64,000 nt of DNA from an uncultured Prevotella sp. (GCA_900316295.1 ONCJ01000006.1:82007-146006); one strand, 5' to 3'; positions 16,996-25,592 are shown, counted from the first letter of the stretch. Notes: generated by a model from the sequence alone, not told the origin. Translations and numbers: made by a program.

Positions 16996-18855
16996 TTAGA
17001 ACTTGACGTTTACTCCTGCTAAGAAGGTGGCTCGGGGCATGGGATAGCCGAGGTTGACTTCATAGCGCTGCGCCAAGAGATTCTCGCCACGTATCCATAG
17101 CGTGACGTTCTTGACGACAGGACGGCTAACGGAGGCATTGAGCAGGCAAAAACTTTCTTTTCGCTCGACGTCACCGACGGATGTGTATAGTCCGTGGAGA
17201 TATTGTATGTCGGTGGCGACGGTCCATTTGTGATAGTTGAAGTTGGCTCCGAGAAATCCTTTATATTCTGGTGCTGCCACGACGGGACGGTGCATGTGCA
17301 GGAAGCTGTGGTTGGTGTTGATCGACCAGTATTTGTTGATGTGCCATGTGGCTTCGAGCTCAAGTCCACTGTTCTCTATCTCGCCTGTATTCACGTTCTG
17401 GCGGTTAACGGTCTGAATCATGTTGTCGCCCTTTATATAGAATATGTTGGCACCGTATGTGACGTGGGCGAGCTGATGGCGCCATGACAGTTCGTAGGTC
17501 CAGAGACGCTCGGGACGTAGGTTGGTGTTAGAAGGTGGATAGAGGTACATCTCACGCATGGTGGGATTGCGGAAGCCCTTGCTTGCCATCGCCTTTATTG
17601 CGCCAGAAGAGATGGGGCGGATGACGATGCCTCCTTGTGGTATCCATTCGGTACCAGTGATACTATGATGATCGGCACGTATGCCTGCGTCCACTGTCAG
17701 CCAGTGGGTTATGTCCTGACGGAAATCCACATATCCTGCTATCTCGTTGCGACATGACTTGCCGCTCTGTTTGTTGGGTGTGTCTATGACCTCACCTGTG
17801 GTCTTGGATGTGTAGAAAGCATGACCATATATATGCTGATAATCTATACCGACGGTCAGTCGGTTGCCACTGAACAGTCGTGCGCTCTGATACCACGACA
17901 CTCCAGTAAGGGCATCCTTCGAACGGAAATAGCGTTGTGTAGGATTGTTGGGGTCTGCGGTGCCGTCGTCTATCTTGTGTCTGCCGAAGTTGGTGTATAC
18001 GCTCAGTGCACCACTGGTCTTGTCGTAATGGTTTTCTATTGCTGCTGAGACGACTCCGCGTGTGATCCATTGGTTGGCTTCATATAGTGGAGCTGTGACG
18101 GAGCCAGGATAGGAGGAGTTGAAATGGGTAATGTTGGCGTCGATGTATGTGTTCCAGTGGGGTGTGATGTCGTAGCCCAGCTTCATATAGCCGCCGTATT
18201 GTTCGAAGCCCATACGTGGTCGGTGGTTGTCGGTCCTGCCATATTGTGCAGCTACCGTTGATGAGAATTTGCCGCTGCGCACTTGGTTTGTTGCCTCTGC
18301 CTGGAAAGTGCCATAGCTGCCGCCGCTTACGCTGATGTCGGTGGTGGCTCCGTCGGTTTTGGCTTGGCGGGTGACGATGTTCATCACGCCTCCCATGGCG
18401 TTCGAGCCATAGAGTACAGAGGCAGGTCCGCGTAGTACCTCTATACGTTCGGCTATCAGGGTCTGATAGCTGTCGCTGATGGGGTGCCCGTATATTCCGT
18501 TGTATTGTGGATGGCCGTCAATGAGTACGAGCATCTGACCTGCTCCTGCGGAGATACCGCGCAGGCTGATGCCTCCTGCTGCTCCAGTAGAGACTCCATA
18601 GCCCATCATGGAGCGTGATGTGACAAAAAGTCCTGGTACCTGCTGCATGGCTACTGGCAATACGTTGGAGTGGTGTTGCTCGGTCAGCTTCTCGCGCCCG
18701 ATAATGGTGACAGTCATGGGCAGGTGGCGTACGTCTACGGCATTCCTCGTACCTGTGACTACGACTTCCCGCAGGGATAATGTGTCGGTGAGAGCATGAG
18801 CTTTACAATATAATGATAGTACCAATACGACCAGAAGCAGTTTTCTTGTATTCAT
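16996..18855 (-). CDS. TonB-dependent outer-membrane receptor
   Basis: After a signal peptide (about 21 residues) comes a TonB-box-like segment (REVVVTGTR) and a plug domain (LPVAMQQVPGLFV, GGISLRGISAGAGQMLVLID, IERIEVLRGPASVLYGSNAMGG within 60-150), then a 22-strand-type barrel ending in TFLAGVNVKF. At 619 residues it is a compact receptor without the carboxypeptidase-like N-domain of SusC proteins, so it resembles BtuB/siderophore receptors. The ligand is unknown. No riboswitch is visible upstream; only a -7 box. It follows yifB in the same direction. Confidence 0.95.
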   Translation of the reverse strand: MNTRKLLLVVLVLSLYCKAHALTDTLSLREVVVTGTRNAVDVRHLPMTVTIIGREKLTEQHHSNVLPVAMQQVPGLFVTSRSMMGYGVSTGAAGGISLRGISAGAGQMLVLIDGHPQYNGIYGHPISDSYQTLIAERIEVLRGPASVLYGSNAMGGVMNIVTRQAKTDGATTDISVSGGSYGTFQAEATNQVRSGKFSSTVAAQYGRTDNHRPRMGFEQYGGYMKLGYDITPHWNTYIDANITHFNSSYPGSVTAPLYEANQWITRGVVSAAIENHYDKTSGALSVYTNFGRHKIDDGTADPNNPTQRYFRSKDALTGVSWYQSARLFSGNRLTVGIDYQHIYGHAFYTSKTTGEVIDTPNKQSGKSCRNEIAGYVDFRQDITHWLTVDAGIRADHHSITGTEWIPQGGIVIRPISSGAIKAMASKGFRNPTMREMYLYPPSNTNLRPERLWTYELSWRHQLAHVTYGANIFYIKGDNMIQTVNRQNVNTGEIENSGLELEATWHINKYWSINTNHSFLHMHRPVVAAPEYKGFLGANFNYHKWTVATDIQYLHGLYTSVGDVERKESFCLLNASVSRPVVKNVTLWIRGENLLAQRYEVNLGYPMPRATFLAGVNVKF

Positions 18856-18887
18856 TGTAATAATTATTCTTTACATTCTGAGAGCTG

Positions 18888-18895
18888 CAAAGATA
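18888..18895 (-). promoter_or_regulatory. -7 box TATCTTTG for the TonB-dependent receptor
   Basis: Matches TAnnTTTG 33 bases before the start codon, in the 87-base gap after yifB. Confidence 0.6.
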
Positions 18896-18942
18896 CATAT
18901 TTTATTATGTTAATGTTATAATATCATGCTTTTTGTATATTT

Positions 18943-20490
18943 TTATATTCCCCTCTCTGCCCAGTCGCCACGGTCGAGATTACGGTAGCCGATGGCTTCG
19001 GCTATATGCATGGACTCTATCTTCTCGCTCCCAGCGAGGTCGGCGATGGTGCGGGCTACCTTGAGGATGCGGCTGTAGGCACGGGCAGAGAGTTTCAGAC
19101 GCTCCATAGCCATGCGGAGCATATCTAAAGAGGCGGCATCGGGCTCGGCAAACTCGTGGAGCATGCGCTCGGTCATCTGGGCGTTGCAATGGATGCCCTT
19201 GTAGTCCTTGAAGCGGGCCTCCTGAATTTGCCTTGCCTTGATCACCCTCTCGCGAATGGCCGACGAGGGTTCGCCCGGCTTCATGTTGCTGAGCTCGGCG
19301 AAGGGCACTGCCTGTATCTCGCAGTGGATGTCGATACGGTCGAGTAGTGGACCAGAGATCTTGTTCATGTAGCGTTGTATCTGTCCTGGCGTGCACACAC
19401 AATGATGGTTAGGGTCGCCATAATAGCCACAAGGACATGGGTTCATAGATGCAACGAGCATGAACGAGCAAGGGAACTCTACATTGTATTTGGCACGGCT
19501 GACGGTGATGACGCGATCTTCGAGTGGCTGACGCAACACTTCGAGAACGCTACGCGACAGCTCGGGCATCTCGTCAAGAAAGAGTACGCCGTTGTGGGCA
19601 AGTGATATCTCGCCTGGCTGGGGATTGTTACCACCGCCAACGAGAGCTACCTGAGATATGGTATGATGAGGACTGCGGAAGGGGCGTTGAGAGATGAGTG
19701 ATGTGTCACGACTCAGTTTGCCAGCAATGGAGTGGATCTGTGTCGTCTCAAGACTCTCGGAGAGCGATAGAGGCGGCAGAATGCTGGGCAGACGCTTTGC
19801 CAACATCGACTTGCCACTACCTGGCGGACCAATCATGATTATGTTATGTCCACCTGCTGCTGCCACCTCCAATGCGCGCTTCACACTTTCCTGTCCGCGC
19901 ACATCGCTGAAGTCAACGTCGAAGTGGGCTTGCTGCTCATAAAACTCGCGGCGCGTGTCGACAAAGCAGGGCTCGGGTTCTGTCTGGCAGTTCAAAAAGG
20001 AGATAACGTCAGACAGCGTCTCCATGCCGTAGACGTCAAGATTGTTCACTACGGCAGCCTCACGCTCATTTTGCTTTGGTACGATGAGCCCCTTGAAGTG
20101 TTCAGCTCTTGCCTTTATAGCTATAGGCAGGGCACCTCGTATGGGTTGTATCTTGCCGTCAAGTCCCAGTTCGCCAACCATCATATAGTCCTTGAGCCTG
20201 TCTGACATCATCTTTTCATTGGCGGCAAGTATGGCGATGGCGAGTGGCAGGTCGTAGCCGCTGCCTTCCTTGCGAATATCGGCAGGAGCCATATTCACCG
20301 TGATGTCAGCAACGGGAAATTTATAGCCGTTGTTCTGTAAGGCTGCGGCGATACGGTCGCGACTTTCTTTGACGGCGACATCGCCAAGTCCCGTCAGATG
20401 GTACATGACACCGCGCGACATACTTACTTCGATGGTTACGGTAGTCACCTCCAGTCCGTTGACGGCGGCACAATATGTTTTTACAAGCAT
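18943..20490 (-). CDS. comM: YifB/ComM family Mg-chelatase-like AAA+ ATPase
   Basis: The N-terminal ChlI/Lon-C-like domain (EVSMSRGVMYHLTGLGD) is followed by an AAA+ module with Walker A GPPGSGKSM near 219, Walker B region FLDEMPEL, and the C-terminal Mg-chelatase domain (LDRIDIHCEIQAV, LSARAYSRILKVARTIADL). ComM is a hexameric helicase that promotes branch migration in natural transformation of Haemophilus and Vibrio; the same role here is inferred. With comF in the window it hints at competence functions. Length (515) is normal. Confidence 0.95.
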   Translation of the reverse strand: MLVKTYCAAVNGLEVTTVTIEVSMSRGVMYHLTGLGDVAVKESRDRIAAALQNNGYKFPVADITVNMAPADIRKEGSGYDLPLAIAILAANEKMMSDRLKDYMMVGELGLDGKIQPIRGALPIAIKARAEHFKGLIVPKQNEREAAVVNNLDVYGMETLSDVISFLNCQTEPEPCFVDTRREFYEQQAHFDVDFSDVRGQESVKRALEVAAAGGHNIIMIGPPGSGKSMLAKRLPSILPPLSLSESLETTQIHSIAGKLSRDTSLISQRPFRSPHHTISQVALVGGGNNPQPGEISLAHNGVLFLDEMPELSRSVLEVLRQPLEDRVITVSRAKYNVEFPCSFMLVASMNPCPCGYYGDPNHHCVCTPGQIQRYMNKISGPLLDRIDIHCEIQAVPFAELSNMKPGEPSSAIRERVIKARQIQEARFKDYKGIHCNAQMTERMLHEFAEPDAASLDMLRMAMERLKLSARAYSRILKVARTIADLAGSEKIESMHIAEAIGYRNLDRGDWAERGI

Positions 20491-20550
20491 GATTAGTTCT
20501 TATATAGATTATGGTTTGTTAGTCGGCAGGTGTGTTGATAGGGGCTTCTT

Positions 20551-21576
20551 TCATTTCAGCATCTTGTTCAGCTCGTCCTTTAATGCTTTGTTGTTGAGAC
20601 CTTGCGACACAACCTTGCCATTACGCAGTATGATATTGTCGGGTATGGTCGTAAATCCGAGTTGTCTGAACAGATTGCTTTCTATCATCTGGCCATCGCA
20701 GATGATGGTGCCCTCCATAGACTGTCGCTCGGCAGTAGCTTTACATTCCTCTATGTTGCCGTCAACACATATTGACAGCAGGTGCAGGTCGTCGTGATCC
20801 TTATGCAGGTCGCGCAGGGTACGTTGTATTTCAAGGCTGCCATACGACCATGTAGCCCAGGCGCTAATGACGGCGATGCCGCTCTTCAGGTCCTTGTTGC
20901 TTATCGTGTTGCCGTCGATGTCTTTTGTTGTGAATGATGGTAGCATGGCACCTTTGGCTGTCGCCTTCAGTCCCGTTACGTGTTGGCGCAGTCGTGAGAT
21001 GTCTACGGCAGGAACATCTGACTTCTTCGCTTTCTCCATAGTGGCTATCAGCTGGAGAGTCTTTGTGAATGGGATGGTAGGAACCTGGACGAAATACTTT
21101 TGTAGCAGGTACAGGCTGACTCTTGAGCCAGGATGATCCTTGATGAATGTTTCCGCAGCCTTCTCCTCCTCAATGGGTGAGGCATTGGCTATCTGTGCCC
21201 TAAAGTCGCTCATCAGGTCGTTGTCGTCAGTACCCCTGATGGTCATCTCTTTCAGGTGGGAGGCATCCGCCTTGATGTCTACGCTTCCTCCGGGTTCTGC
21301 AAATACGGGATGTTGTGAGAAATTAGGGAATACCAGTATGAGTGTCGATGGTCGTTCCATGGGTGTCTGGTAGGCAAAGCGTCCTGCTTCGATGCGTATG
21401 GTGTCCATACCTTTTATTCCGCCATCAGAACTATATACATAGAGTTCGCCCTGATTGATATGTAGGAATCGCCCTTCAAGTTTGAAATAACCGCTCTTAC
21501 CGCCACACGATAGGAGCATCAAGGAACAAAAGAATAATAAAAACAGGTGTGCCGCGAGCGGGACTCGAACCCGCAC
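20551..21576 (-). CDS. Thioredoxin-fold lipoprotein with DUF4369 domain, lacking CXXC
   Basis: The mature part has a DUF4369 N-domain (LEGRFLHINQGELYVYSSDG) and a TlpA-like thioredoxin fold from about residue 215. The usual WCxxC is replaced by WATWSYGS near 240, so disulfide chemistry is unlikely. The start is unclear: the frame runs without a stop through the tRNA-Leu gene. A GTG at 21576 inside the tRNA gives a textbook lipoprotein signal (MRVRVPLAAHLFLLFFC, lipobox LLSC); the only later ATG leaves four residues before the cysteine. I therefore annotate the overlapping GTG, with low certainty about the N-terminus. The body of the gene is certain. Confidence 0.75.
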   Translation of the reverse strand: MRVRVPLAAHLFLLFFCSLMLLSCGGKSGYFKLEGRFLHINQGELYVYSSDGGIKGMDTIRIEAGRFAYQTPMERPSTLILVFPNFSQHPVFAEPGGSVDIKADASHLKEMTIRGTDDNDLMSDFRAQIANASPIEEEKAAETFIKDHPGSRVSLYLLQKYFVQVPTIPFTKTLQLIATMEKAKKSDVPAVDISRLRQHVTGLKATAKGAMLPSFTTKDIDGNTISNKDLKSGIAVISAWATWSYGSLEIQRTLRDLHKDHDDLHLLSICVDGNIEECKATAERQSMEGTIICDGQMIESNLFRQLGFTTIPDNIILRNGKVVSQGLNNKALKDELNKMLK

Positions 21577-21633
21577 AGCCTTGCGGCCAAGGGATTTTAA
21601 GTCCCTCGTGTCTACCAATTCCACCATTGCGGC
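21550..21633 (-). tRNA. tRNA-Leu(UAA)
   Basis: Class II tRNA of 84 bases: acceptor start GCCGCAA, D-arm with TGGTAGAC, anticodon loop CTTAAAA with anticodon TAA, long variable arm (GGCCGCAAGGC) and T-arm GCGGGTTCGAGTCCCGC. The CCA end is not encoded. Acceptor pair 6-67 would be an A-C mismatch. The 3' quarter overlaps the best signal-peptide start of the downstream lipoprotein gene. Confidence 0.96.
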
Positions 21634-21721
21634 ATAGCCCGATGTTTGACTGCGTCTCAGCATAGATGACTCTCTGCGTTCGACTTGCACAAACATTGCG
21701 GCATGGTTCATTATGCGGCTG

Positions 21722-21729
21722 CAAAGGTA
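21722..21729 (-). promoter_or_regulatory. -7 box TACCTTTG, probable tRNA-Leu promoter
   Basis: Matches TAnnTTTG about 90 bases upstream of the tRNA; the -33 position falls inside the heptamer array and shows no clear TTTG. Confidence 0.45.
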
Positions 21730-21735
21730 ATAAAT

Positions 21736-21794
21736 AATTCGTAATGCGTAATGCATAATGTGTAATTTTTTTAATTCGTAATGCGTAATTCTTC
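21736..21794. repeat. Heptamer tandem repeat, unit AATGCGT
   Basis: Units aattcgt, aatgcgt, aatgcat, aatgtgt, a T-rich interruption, then aattcgt, aatgcgt, aattctt fill the gap between the tRNA promoter and the stop codon of the next gene. Confidence 0.85.
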
Positions 21795-21796
21795 GC

Positions 21797-22348
21797 TTAG
21801 TTCATTACGGTGATGTTATTTGCGTTGACCCTAACGACGTATTGCATCAGTCGTGGTCCACCCTGTAGGTTGGCACCAGTCTCGAGCGAGTAGCTGTGAT
21901 CGCATCTGTCGCATTCCACCTCCATCGTCTTCTTACTCCAGGTGAGTGGCGAATTGAACATACCTGTGTTCTGCAGACAGTTTGGACATTGGCGGTCGAA
22001 GGCTATGGGACCGTTGAAGTTGGTGCTTCCCAGTATGATGCCGTTGTATGCTCCTAGCTCGTAGGTGACAATGTTCTCCTCGTCGGTAGCCAGCGGAATA
22101 TCCTCGTCGCCACTCTGGTCGGCAGGATGCACCTTCACGTGCCAAATTCCATTCTTACGTTCCATCTCTATCCACACGAAATAGCCAGGGGCGGTGACGG
22201 CTGTGACTATCTTACTGGTAGGATGGAATAGGGTGTTGAAGGTGAAGCGGCACAGATAGTCATGTTCCTCTCCACCGCAGCCCGTAAGCACAAGGACCAC
22301 CAGCATTAACAAGCAAAACCCTAATCTCCTCATCTCCTTACTCCTCAT
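21797..22348 (-). CDS. Hypothetical lipoprotein with CPNC...CDRC zinc-ribbon-like motif
   Basis: A lipoprotein signal (MRRLGFCLLMLVVLVLTGC when started at 22333) leads to a 160-residue domain with CPNC near 119 and CDRC near 147, a spacing that could bind zinc or, less likely, a Rieske-type cluster, since the His partners are absent. I do not recognise a named family. The first five codons (MRSKE) come from a GGAG-rich tandem repeat that fills the spacer after argH, so the start could be at 22348 or 22333. Confidence 0.75.
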   Translation of the reverse strand: MRSKEMRRLGFCLLMLVVLVLTGCGGEEHDYLCRFTFNTLFHPTSKIVTAVTAPGYFVWIEMERKNGIWHVKVHPADQSGDEDIPLATDEENIVTYELGAYNGIILGSTNFNGPIAFDRQCPNCLQNTGMFNSPLTWSKKTMEVECDRCDHSYSLETGANLQGGPRLMQYVVRVNANNITVMN

Positions 22349-22400
22349 CTCCTCAACTCCTTATTACTCATCTCCTCAACTCCTTACTTCTCATCTCCTT
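22323..22400. repeat. Degenerate 7-8 bp tandem repeat, unit CTCATCTC / AACTCCTT
   Basis: On the minus strand this reads as repeated GGAG-containing units (aaggagttgaggagatgag). It spans the argH 3' end, the spacer and the start codon of the downstream lipoprotein. The units look like Shine-Dalgarno cores, which are otherwise rare here. Confidence 0.7.
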
Positions 22401-23733
22401 CCACCAACTTTCTTTCAGCCTGTGTCATACGTTCGAAGCAGAAACCATCTATGATGCTTTGCATCAGTTCGGCTATCTTGTCATTACACAGATTGCCTAT
22501 GCTGCCCTCGTGGGTGTGGTGGATGTTCTTGTCTGCCTTGAAGGTGCCAGCCTCGATGTCGAGTCCCACCTTCTTGTATGCGTCGCGGAAGGGCATACCG
22601 TTGGCAGCCAGACGATTTACCTCTTCTACTGAGAATATGGCGTCATACATCGGGTTGTCGAGTATGTGCTGGTTTACTTCCATCTTGTTGATGATATATG
22701 CCGTCATGCGCAGACAGTCTTTCATTTCGTCAAAGGCAGGCAGGAACACCTCCTTTATTATCTGCAGGTCACGGAAGTAGCCACATGGCAGGTTGTTCAT
22801 GATGAGCATCACCTGCTGGGGTAGGGATTGTATCTTGTTCGACTTGGCTCGTATCAGCTCGAACACGTCGGGGTTCTTCTTGTGTGGCATTATGCTCGAC
22901 CCCGTGGTACACTCTTTTGGCAGTTTCACGAACGAGAAGTTCTGGCTGTTGAAGAGGCATGCGTCGAAGGCGAGTTTTGCCAGCGTACCAGCCACCGTAG
23001 CCATAGCGAAAGCCACGTTGCGCTCAGTCTTGCCCCTGCCCATCTGGGCATATACCACGTTATAGTCCATAGAGTCGAAGCCCAGCAGGTCGGTAGTCAT
23101 CTGTCGGTTGAGTGGGAACGAGCTGCCATATCCTGCCGCCGACCCTAAGGGGTTGCGGTTGGTCATCTTGTATGCTGCCTGTAGGAACAGCATGTCGTCG
23201 GCAAGCGACTCTGCGTAAGCGCCAAACCATAGTCCGAACGACGACGGCATAGCTATCTGCAGGTGGGTGTATCCAGGCATCAATACGTCCTTGTATTGGT
23301 TGCTCTTGCTGATGAGTTCGTCGAAGAGCACTTTCACTTCGTCTACTATCTCCTTCAGTTCGTGACGGGTGAAGAGTTTCAGGTCGATGAGCACCTGGTC
23401 GTTGCGCGACCGTCCGCTATGTATCTTCTTGCCCATGTCGCCCAGCCGTTGTGTGAGCATCAGCTCCACCTGTGAGTGGACATCTTCTATTCCGTCCTCT
23501 ATCTGGAAGTTGCCACGCTGTATCTCTGCATAGATATTGCGTAGTTCGCCGAGCAACATCCTTAGCTCGTCCTTCTCCAAGAGACCTATCGACTCCAGCA
23601 TGGTGATGTGAGCCATGCTGCCCAATACGTCGTAGCGAGCCAGATACAAGTCCATCTCGCGGTCCCTGCCCACAGTGAAGCGATCTATCTCAGCGTTCAC
23701 CTCATAATTCTTCTCCCACAGTTTCTGTGCCAT
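22384..23733 (-). CDS. argH: Argininosuccinate lyase
   Basis: The fumarase/aspartase superfamily signature GSSIMPHKKNPD lies at about 276-288, with HSGRSRNDQV near 107 and TRNPLGSAAGYG-like text (TNRNPLGSAAGYGSS) near 190. The enzyme splits argininosuccinate into arginine and fumarate, the last step of arginine synthesis. The length of 449 residues is normal. No other arg genes are adjacent. Its last codons run into the GGAG-type repeat. Confidence 0.97.
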   Translation of the reverse strand: MAQKLWEKNYEVNAEIDRFTVGRDREMDLYLARYDVLGSMAHITMLESIGLLEKDELRMLLGELRNIYAEIQRGNFQIEDGIEDVHSQVELMLTQRLGDMGKKIHSGRSRNDQVLIDLKLFTRHELKEIVDEVKVLFDELISKSNQYKDVLMPGYTHLQIAMPSSFGLWFGAYAESLADDMLFLQAAYKMTNRNPLGSAAGYGSSFPLNRQMTTDLLGFDSMDYNVVYAQMGRGKTERNVAFAMATVAGTLAKLAFDACLFNSQNFSFVKLPKECTTGSSIMPHKKNPDVFELIRAKSNKIQSLPQQVMLIMNNLPCGYFRDLQIIKEVFLPAFDEMKDCLRMTAYIINKMEVNQHILDNPMYDAIFSVEEVNRLAANGMPFRDAYKKVGLDIEAGTFKADKNIHHTHEGSIGNLCNDKIAELMQSIIDGFCFERMTQAERKLVEGDEK

Positions 23734-23750
23734 ACCTAAAAACTATTTAC

Positions 23751-23792
23751 GTTGAACGTTAACAATGCATTATGCACTATGAACTGATTCAT
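23751..23792. repeat. Mixed heptamer tandem repeat
   Basis: Units gttgaac, gttaaca, atgcatt, atgcact, atgaact, gattcat lie between argH and the SRPBCC gene and encode the SRPBCC C-terminal residues ESVHSA and its stop. Confidence 0.75.
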
Positions 23793-24198
23793 ACGGAATC
23801 ATCGCCAGTGCGTCGGCTATCTTCTCTATAGCCTCCTGCAGCGGTCCCGACACCATACCTTTCAGGAAGATGGGGATGTCTGCCTTGATGGTCAGCTTCA
23901 TCTTTGACGCTGTGTCGCTTGTCGGCAACAACTGTATCCAGAAGTTGAACGACATAGGCGCGTTCTCCGACTCAAACTTGATAGTCTTCGGCTCCTCCCG
24001 TTCAATGATACGCATGCTGATGGTACCCACAGGAGTGCCTCCCACGCTGATGCTGTCCTTGTCGAACGACACGTCCTTCAGCTTGTCCTCCGGAATCTTA
24101 TCCTTTACTCTCTCAATATTACTCAGGTCGCTCAGCATGTTATATACATTCTGCTGAGGATATGGTATCTGTTTTATCGAACTTTCAAATTGTGCCAT
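23770..24198 (-). CDS. SRPBCC (START-like) small-ligand-binding protein
   Basis: A 142-residue helix-grip protein: N-terminal strand (FESSIKQIPYPQQNVYNML), the beta sheet (ISMRIIEREEPKTIKFESEN, MKLTIKADIPIF) and the long C-terminal helix (PLQEAIEKIADALAMI). No signal peptide; probably cytoplasmic. The ligand is unknown. It starts 33 bases after pyrE in the same direction, so pyrE-SRPBCC-argH may be one unit. Confidence 0.85.
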   Translation of the reverse strand: MAQFESSIKQIPYPQQNVYNMLSDLSNIERVKDKIPEDKLKDVSFDKDSISVGGTPVGTISMRIIEREEPKTIKFESENAPMSFNFWIQLLPTSDTASKMKLTIKADIPIFLKGMVSGPLQEAIEKIADALAMIPYESVHSA

Positions 24199-24200
24199 AC

Positions 24201-24229
24201 CAAAAACTAAAAACTAAAAACCAAAAACC
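24201..24229. repeat. Heptamer tandem repeat, unit AAAAACT
   Basis: Four units (caaaaac/taaaaac phases) fill most of the 33-base spacer between pyrE and the SRPBCC gene. Confidence 0.8.
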
Positions 24230-24231
24230 TA

Positions 24232-24870
24232 CTACACTCCCCAAGTACTTGGATTCTTGCGCCACTCTCCGAGCACCGCCTTTTCCTCGTCTTTGATATA
24301 TCCCGTCTTGGCAGCCTCCTCTACCACATGCTCGTAGTCGCTCAGAGTGATCAGCTTCACCCCAGCCTCAGCAAACGCCTGCTCGGCAACAGGGAAGCCG
24401 TAGGTGAACGAAGCCACCATACCTACCACTTCGCATCCTGCCTCGCGCAGAGCCGCCACAGCCTTCAGGCTGCTGCCACCAGTAGAGATGAGGTCTTCTA
24501 CCACAATCACCTTTGCGCCAGCCTTCACTTCACCCTCTATCTGATTGCCCATACCGTGATCCTTCGGTTTCGGACGAACATAGCAGAAAGGCATACCCAG
24601 CTGGTCGGCAACGAGCGCTCCCTGAGCAATGGCTCCCGTGGCTACTCCTGCCACCACCTCTGCCTCAGGGAAGTTCTCCTGTATGGCATGACATAGCTCC
24701 AGCTTCACAAACGAGCGCAGCTGAGCATACGCCAGCGTCTTGCGGTTGTCCGTATATATTGGCGACTTCCATCCCGAAGCCCATGTGAAGGGGTCGGTGG
24801 GTTGCAGTTTCACAGCCTTGATGTCCAGCAGTTTGGCTGCCAGTTGGCTCTTAATGTTCTTTGTACTCAT
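24232..24870 (-). CDS. pyrE: Orotate phosphoribosyltransferase
   Basis: The PRPP-binding motif VIVVEDLISTGGSS is at about 120-132, and the N-terminal substrate loop contains FTWASGWKSPIYTDNRK. The enzyme joins orotate and PRPP to give OMP in pyrimidine synthesis. Length (212) is normal. A good promoter lies within the end of the upstream gene, and the leader holds a hairpin, which could act in attenuation but shows no T-run. Confidence 0.97.
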   Translation of the reverse strand: MSTKNIKSQLAAKLLDIKAVKLQPTDPFTWASGWKSPIYTDNRKTLAYAQLRSFVKLELCHAIQENFPEAEVVAGVATGAIAQGALVADQLGMPFCYVRPKPKDHGMGNQIEGEVKAGAKVIVVEDLISTGGSSLKAVAALREAGCEVVGMVASFTYGFPVAEQAFAEAGVKLITLSDYEHVVEEAAKTGYIKDEEKAVLGEWRKNPSTWGV

Positions 24871-24910
24871 ATTTCTTGTAGTTTTTTTGTTGTCAAGTTC
24901 CTTTTTGCAG

Positions 24911-24934
24911 AGGCTCTAAACGTGCCTAGAGCCC
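24911..24934 (-). promoter_or_regulatory. Hairpin in the pyrE leader
   Basis: Inverted repeat GGCTCTA / TAGAGCC with an 8-base loop lies between the pyrE promoter and start codon. Regulatory function is only a possibility. Confidence 0.4.
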
Positions 24935-24946
24935 CGTAATAGAGTG

Positions 24947-24977
24947 CAAATGTACAACTTTTATTTCAGCTGACAAA
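24947..24977 (-). promoter_or_regulatory. pyrE promoter TTTG-N19-TACATTTG
   Basis: Both boxes match the Bacteroidetes consensus with 19-base spacing; the -33 box lies inside the last codons of the SH3 gene. Confidence 0.75.
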
Positions 24978-25530
24978 ACTTAGCCGATATATAAAACACC
25001 TGATCATTGAACTTCGTCTTGTAGAAGTCGCCCTGCTTGCCGAGATAGGGCAGTCGGGTGCCCTTCGGCAGATAGTAGGGCCTCCACTCTGCATCCAACC
25101 CCCAGTCGTCTTTCGCAGGCTGGTTGTTGTCCGTGATGAATTGGTTGTGATACACCGAAGCCGAGCTTGCAATATTATAGCAGTAGTATCCGTATTTCGT
25201 CGACGGACCCTCGCGCAGCCTCACGTTGGTACCCGTCAACACGAGATACCTCTCGCCCTTCACCTTGCCAGGCACATGAGCCACACTCCTTGGTATCACC
25301 ACATTTGCCGCAGGGTAGGGCCAATAGTAGTAGTCGTCGCCACCACCCTCGTCCAGCACTTTGATAGCCGTACCTTTCGTCAGTTCCACGGGCTGCCCCC
25401 ATCGCGGGTCCTCATACGTGTAGTTCCGACTCATCACCACAACCACCTCCTTAGCATCCTGCGCCATCACCGCCTGCGTCCGCATCACACATGCAAGCAG
25501 CAACAACATCATTACATTCCATTTCTTCAT
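24961..25530 (-). CDS. Exported SH3-domain protein
   Basis: A signal peptide (MKKWNVMMLLLLACVMRTQA) is followed by a bacterial SH3-type segment: LVLTGTNVRLREGPSTKYG (about 97-115) is the typical SH3b opening, and the C-terminal KGTRLPYLGKQGDFYKTKF with YISAKFCQLK closes it. Such modules bind peptidoglycan or other envelope ligands. Function is otherwise unknown. It has its own promoter. Confidence 0.85.
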   Translation of the reverse strand: MKKWNVMMLLLLACVMRTQAVMAQDAKEVVVVMSRNYTYEDPRWGQPVELTKGTAIKVLDEGGGDDYYYWPYPAANVVIPRSVAHVPGKVKGERYLVLTGTNVRLREGPSTKYGYYCYNIASSASVYHNQFITDNNQPAKDDWGLDAEWRPYYLPKGTRLPYLGKQGDFYKTKFNDQVFYISAKFCQLK

Positions 25531-25560
25531 ACCATTTCCCTTATTTTGTTCTTACGCCAG

Positions 25561-25592
25561 CAAAATTACGTAAAGTCGAGAGAAAATCCAAA
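25561..25592 (-). promoter_or_regulatory. Promoter TTTG-N20-TAATTTTG for the SH3 gene
   Basis: Both boxes match the consensus with 20-base spacing, 30 bases upstream of the start codon. Confidence 0.7.

Noticed and set aside
18856-18942. Cobalamin or TPP riboswitch before the TonB receptor
   Set aside because: The gap is only 87 bases and lacks the conserved boxes of both classes.
21577-21756. Extension of the lipoprotein frame back to 21756
   Set aside because: It runs through the whole tRNA-Leu and the heptamer spacer (MHYALRIIYYL), so it is only an open frame, not a gene start.
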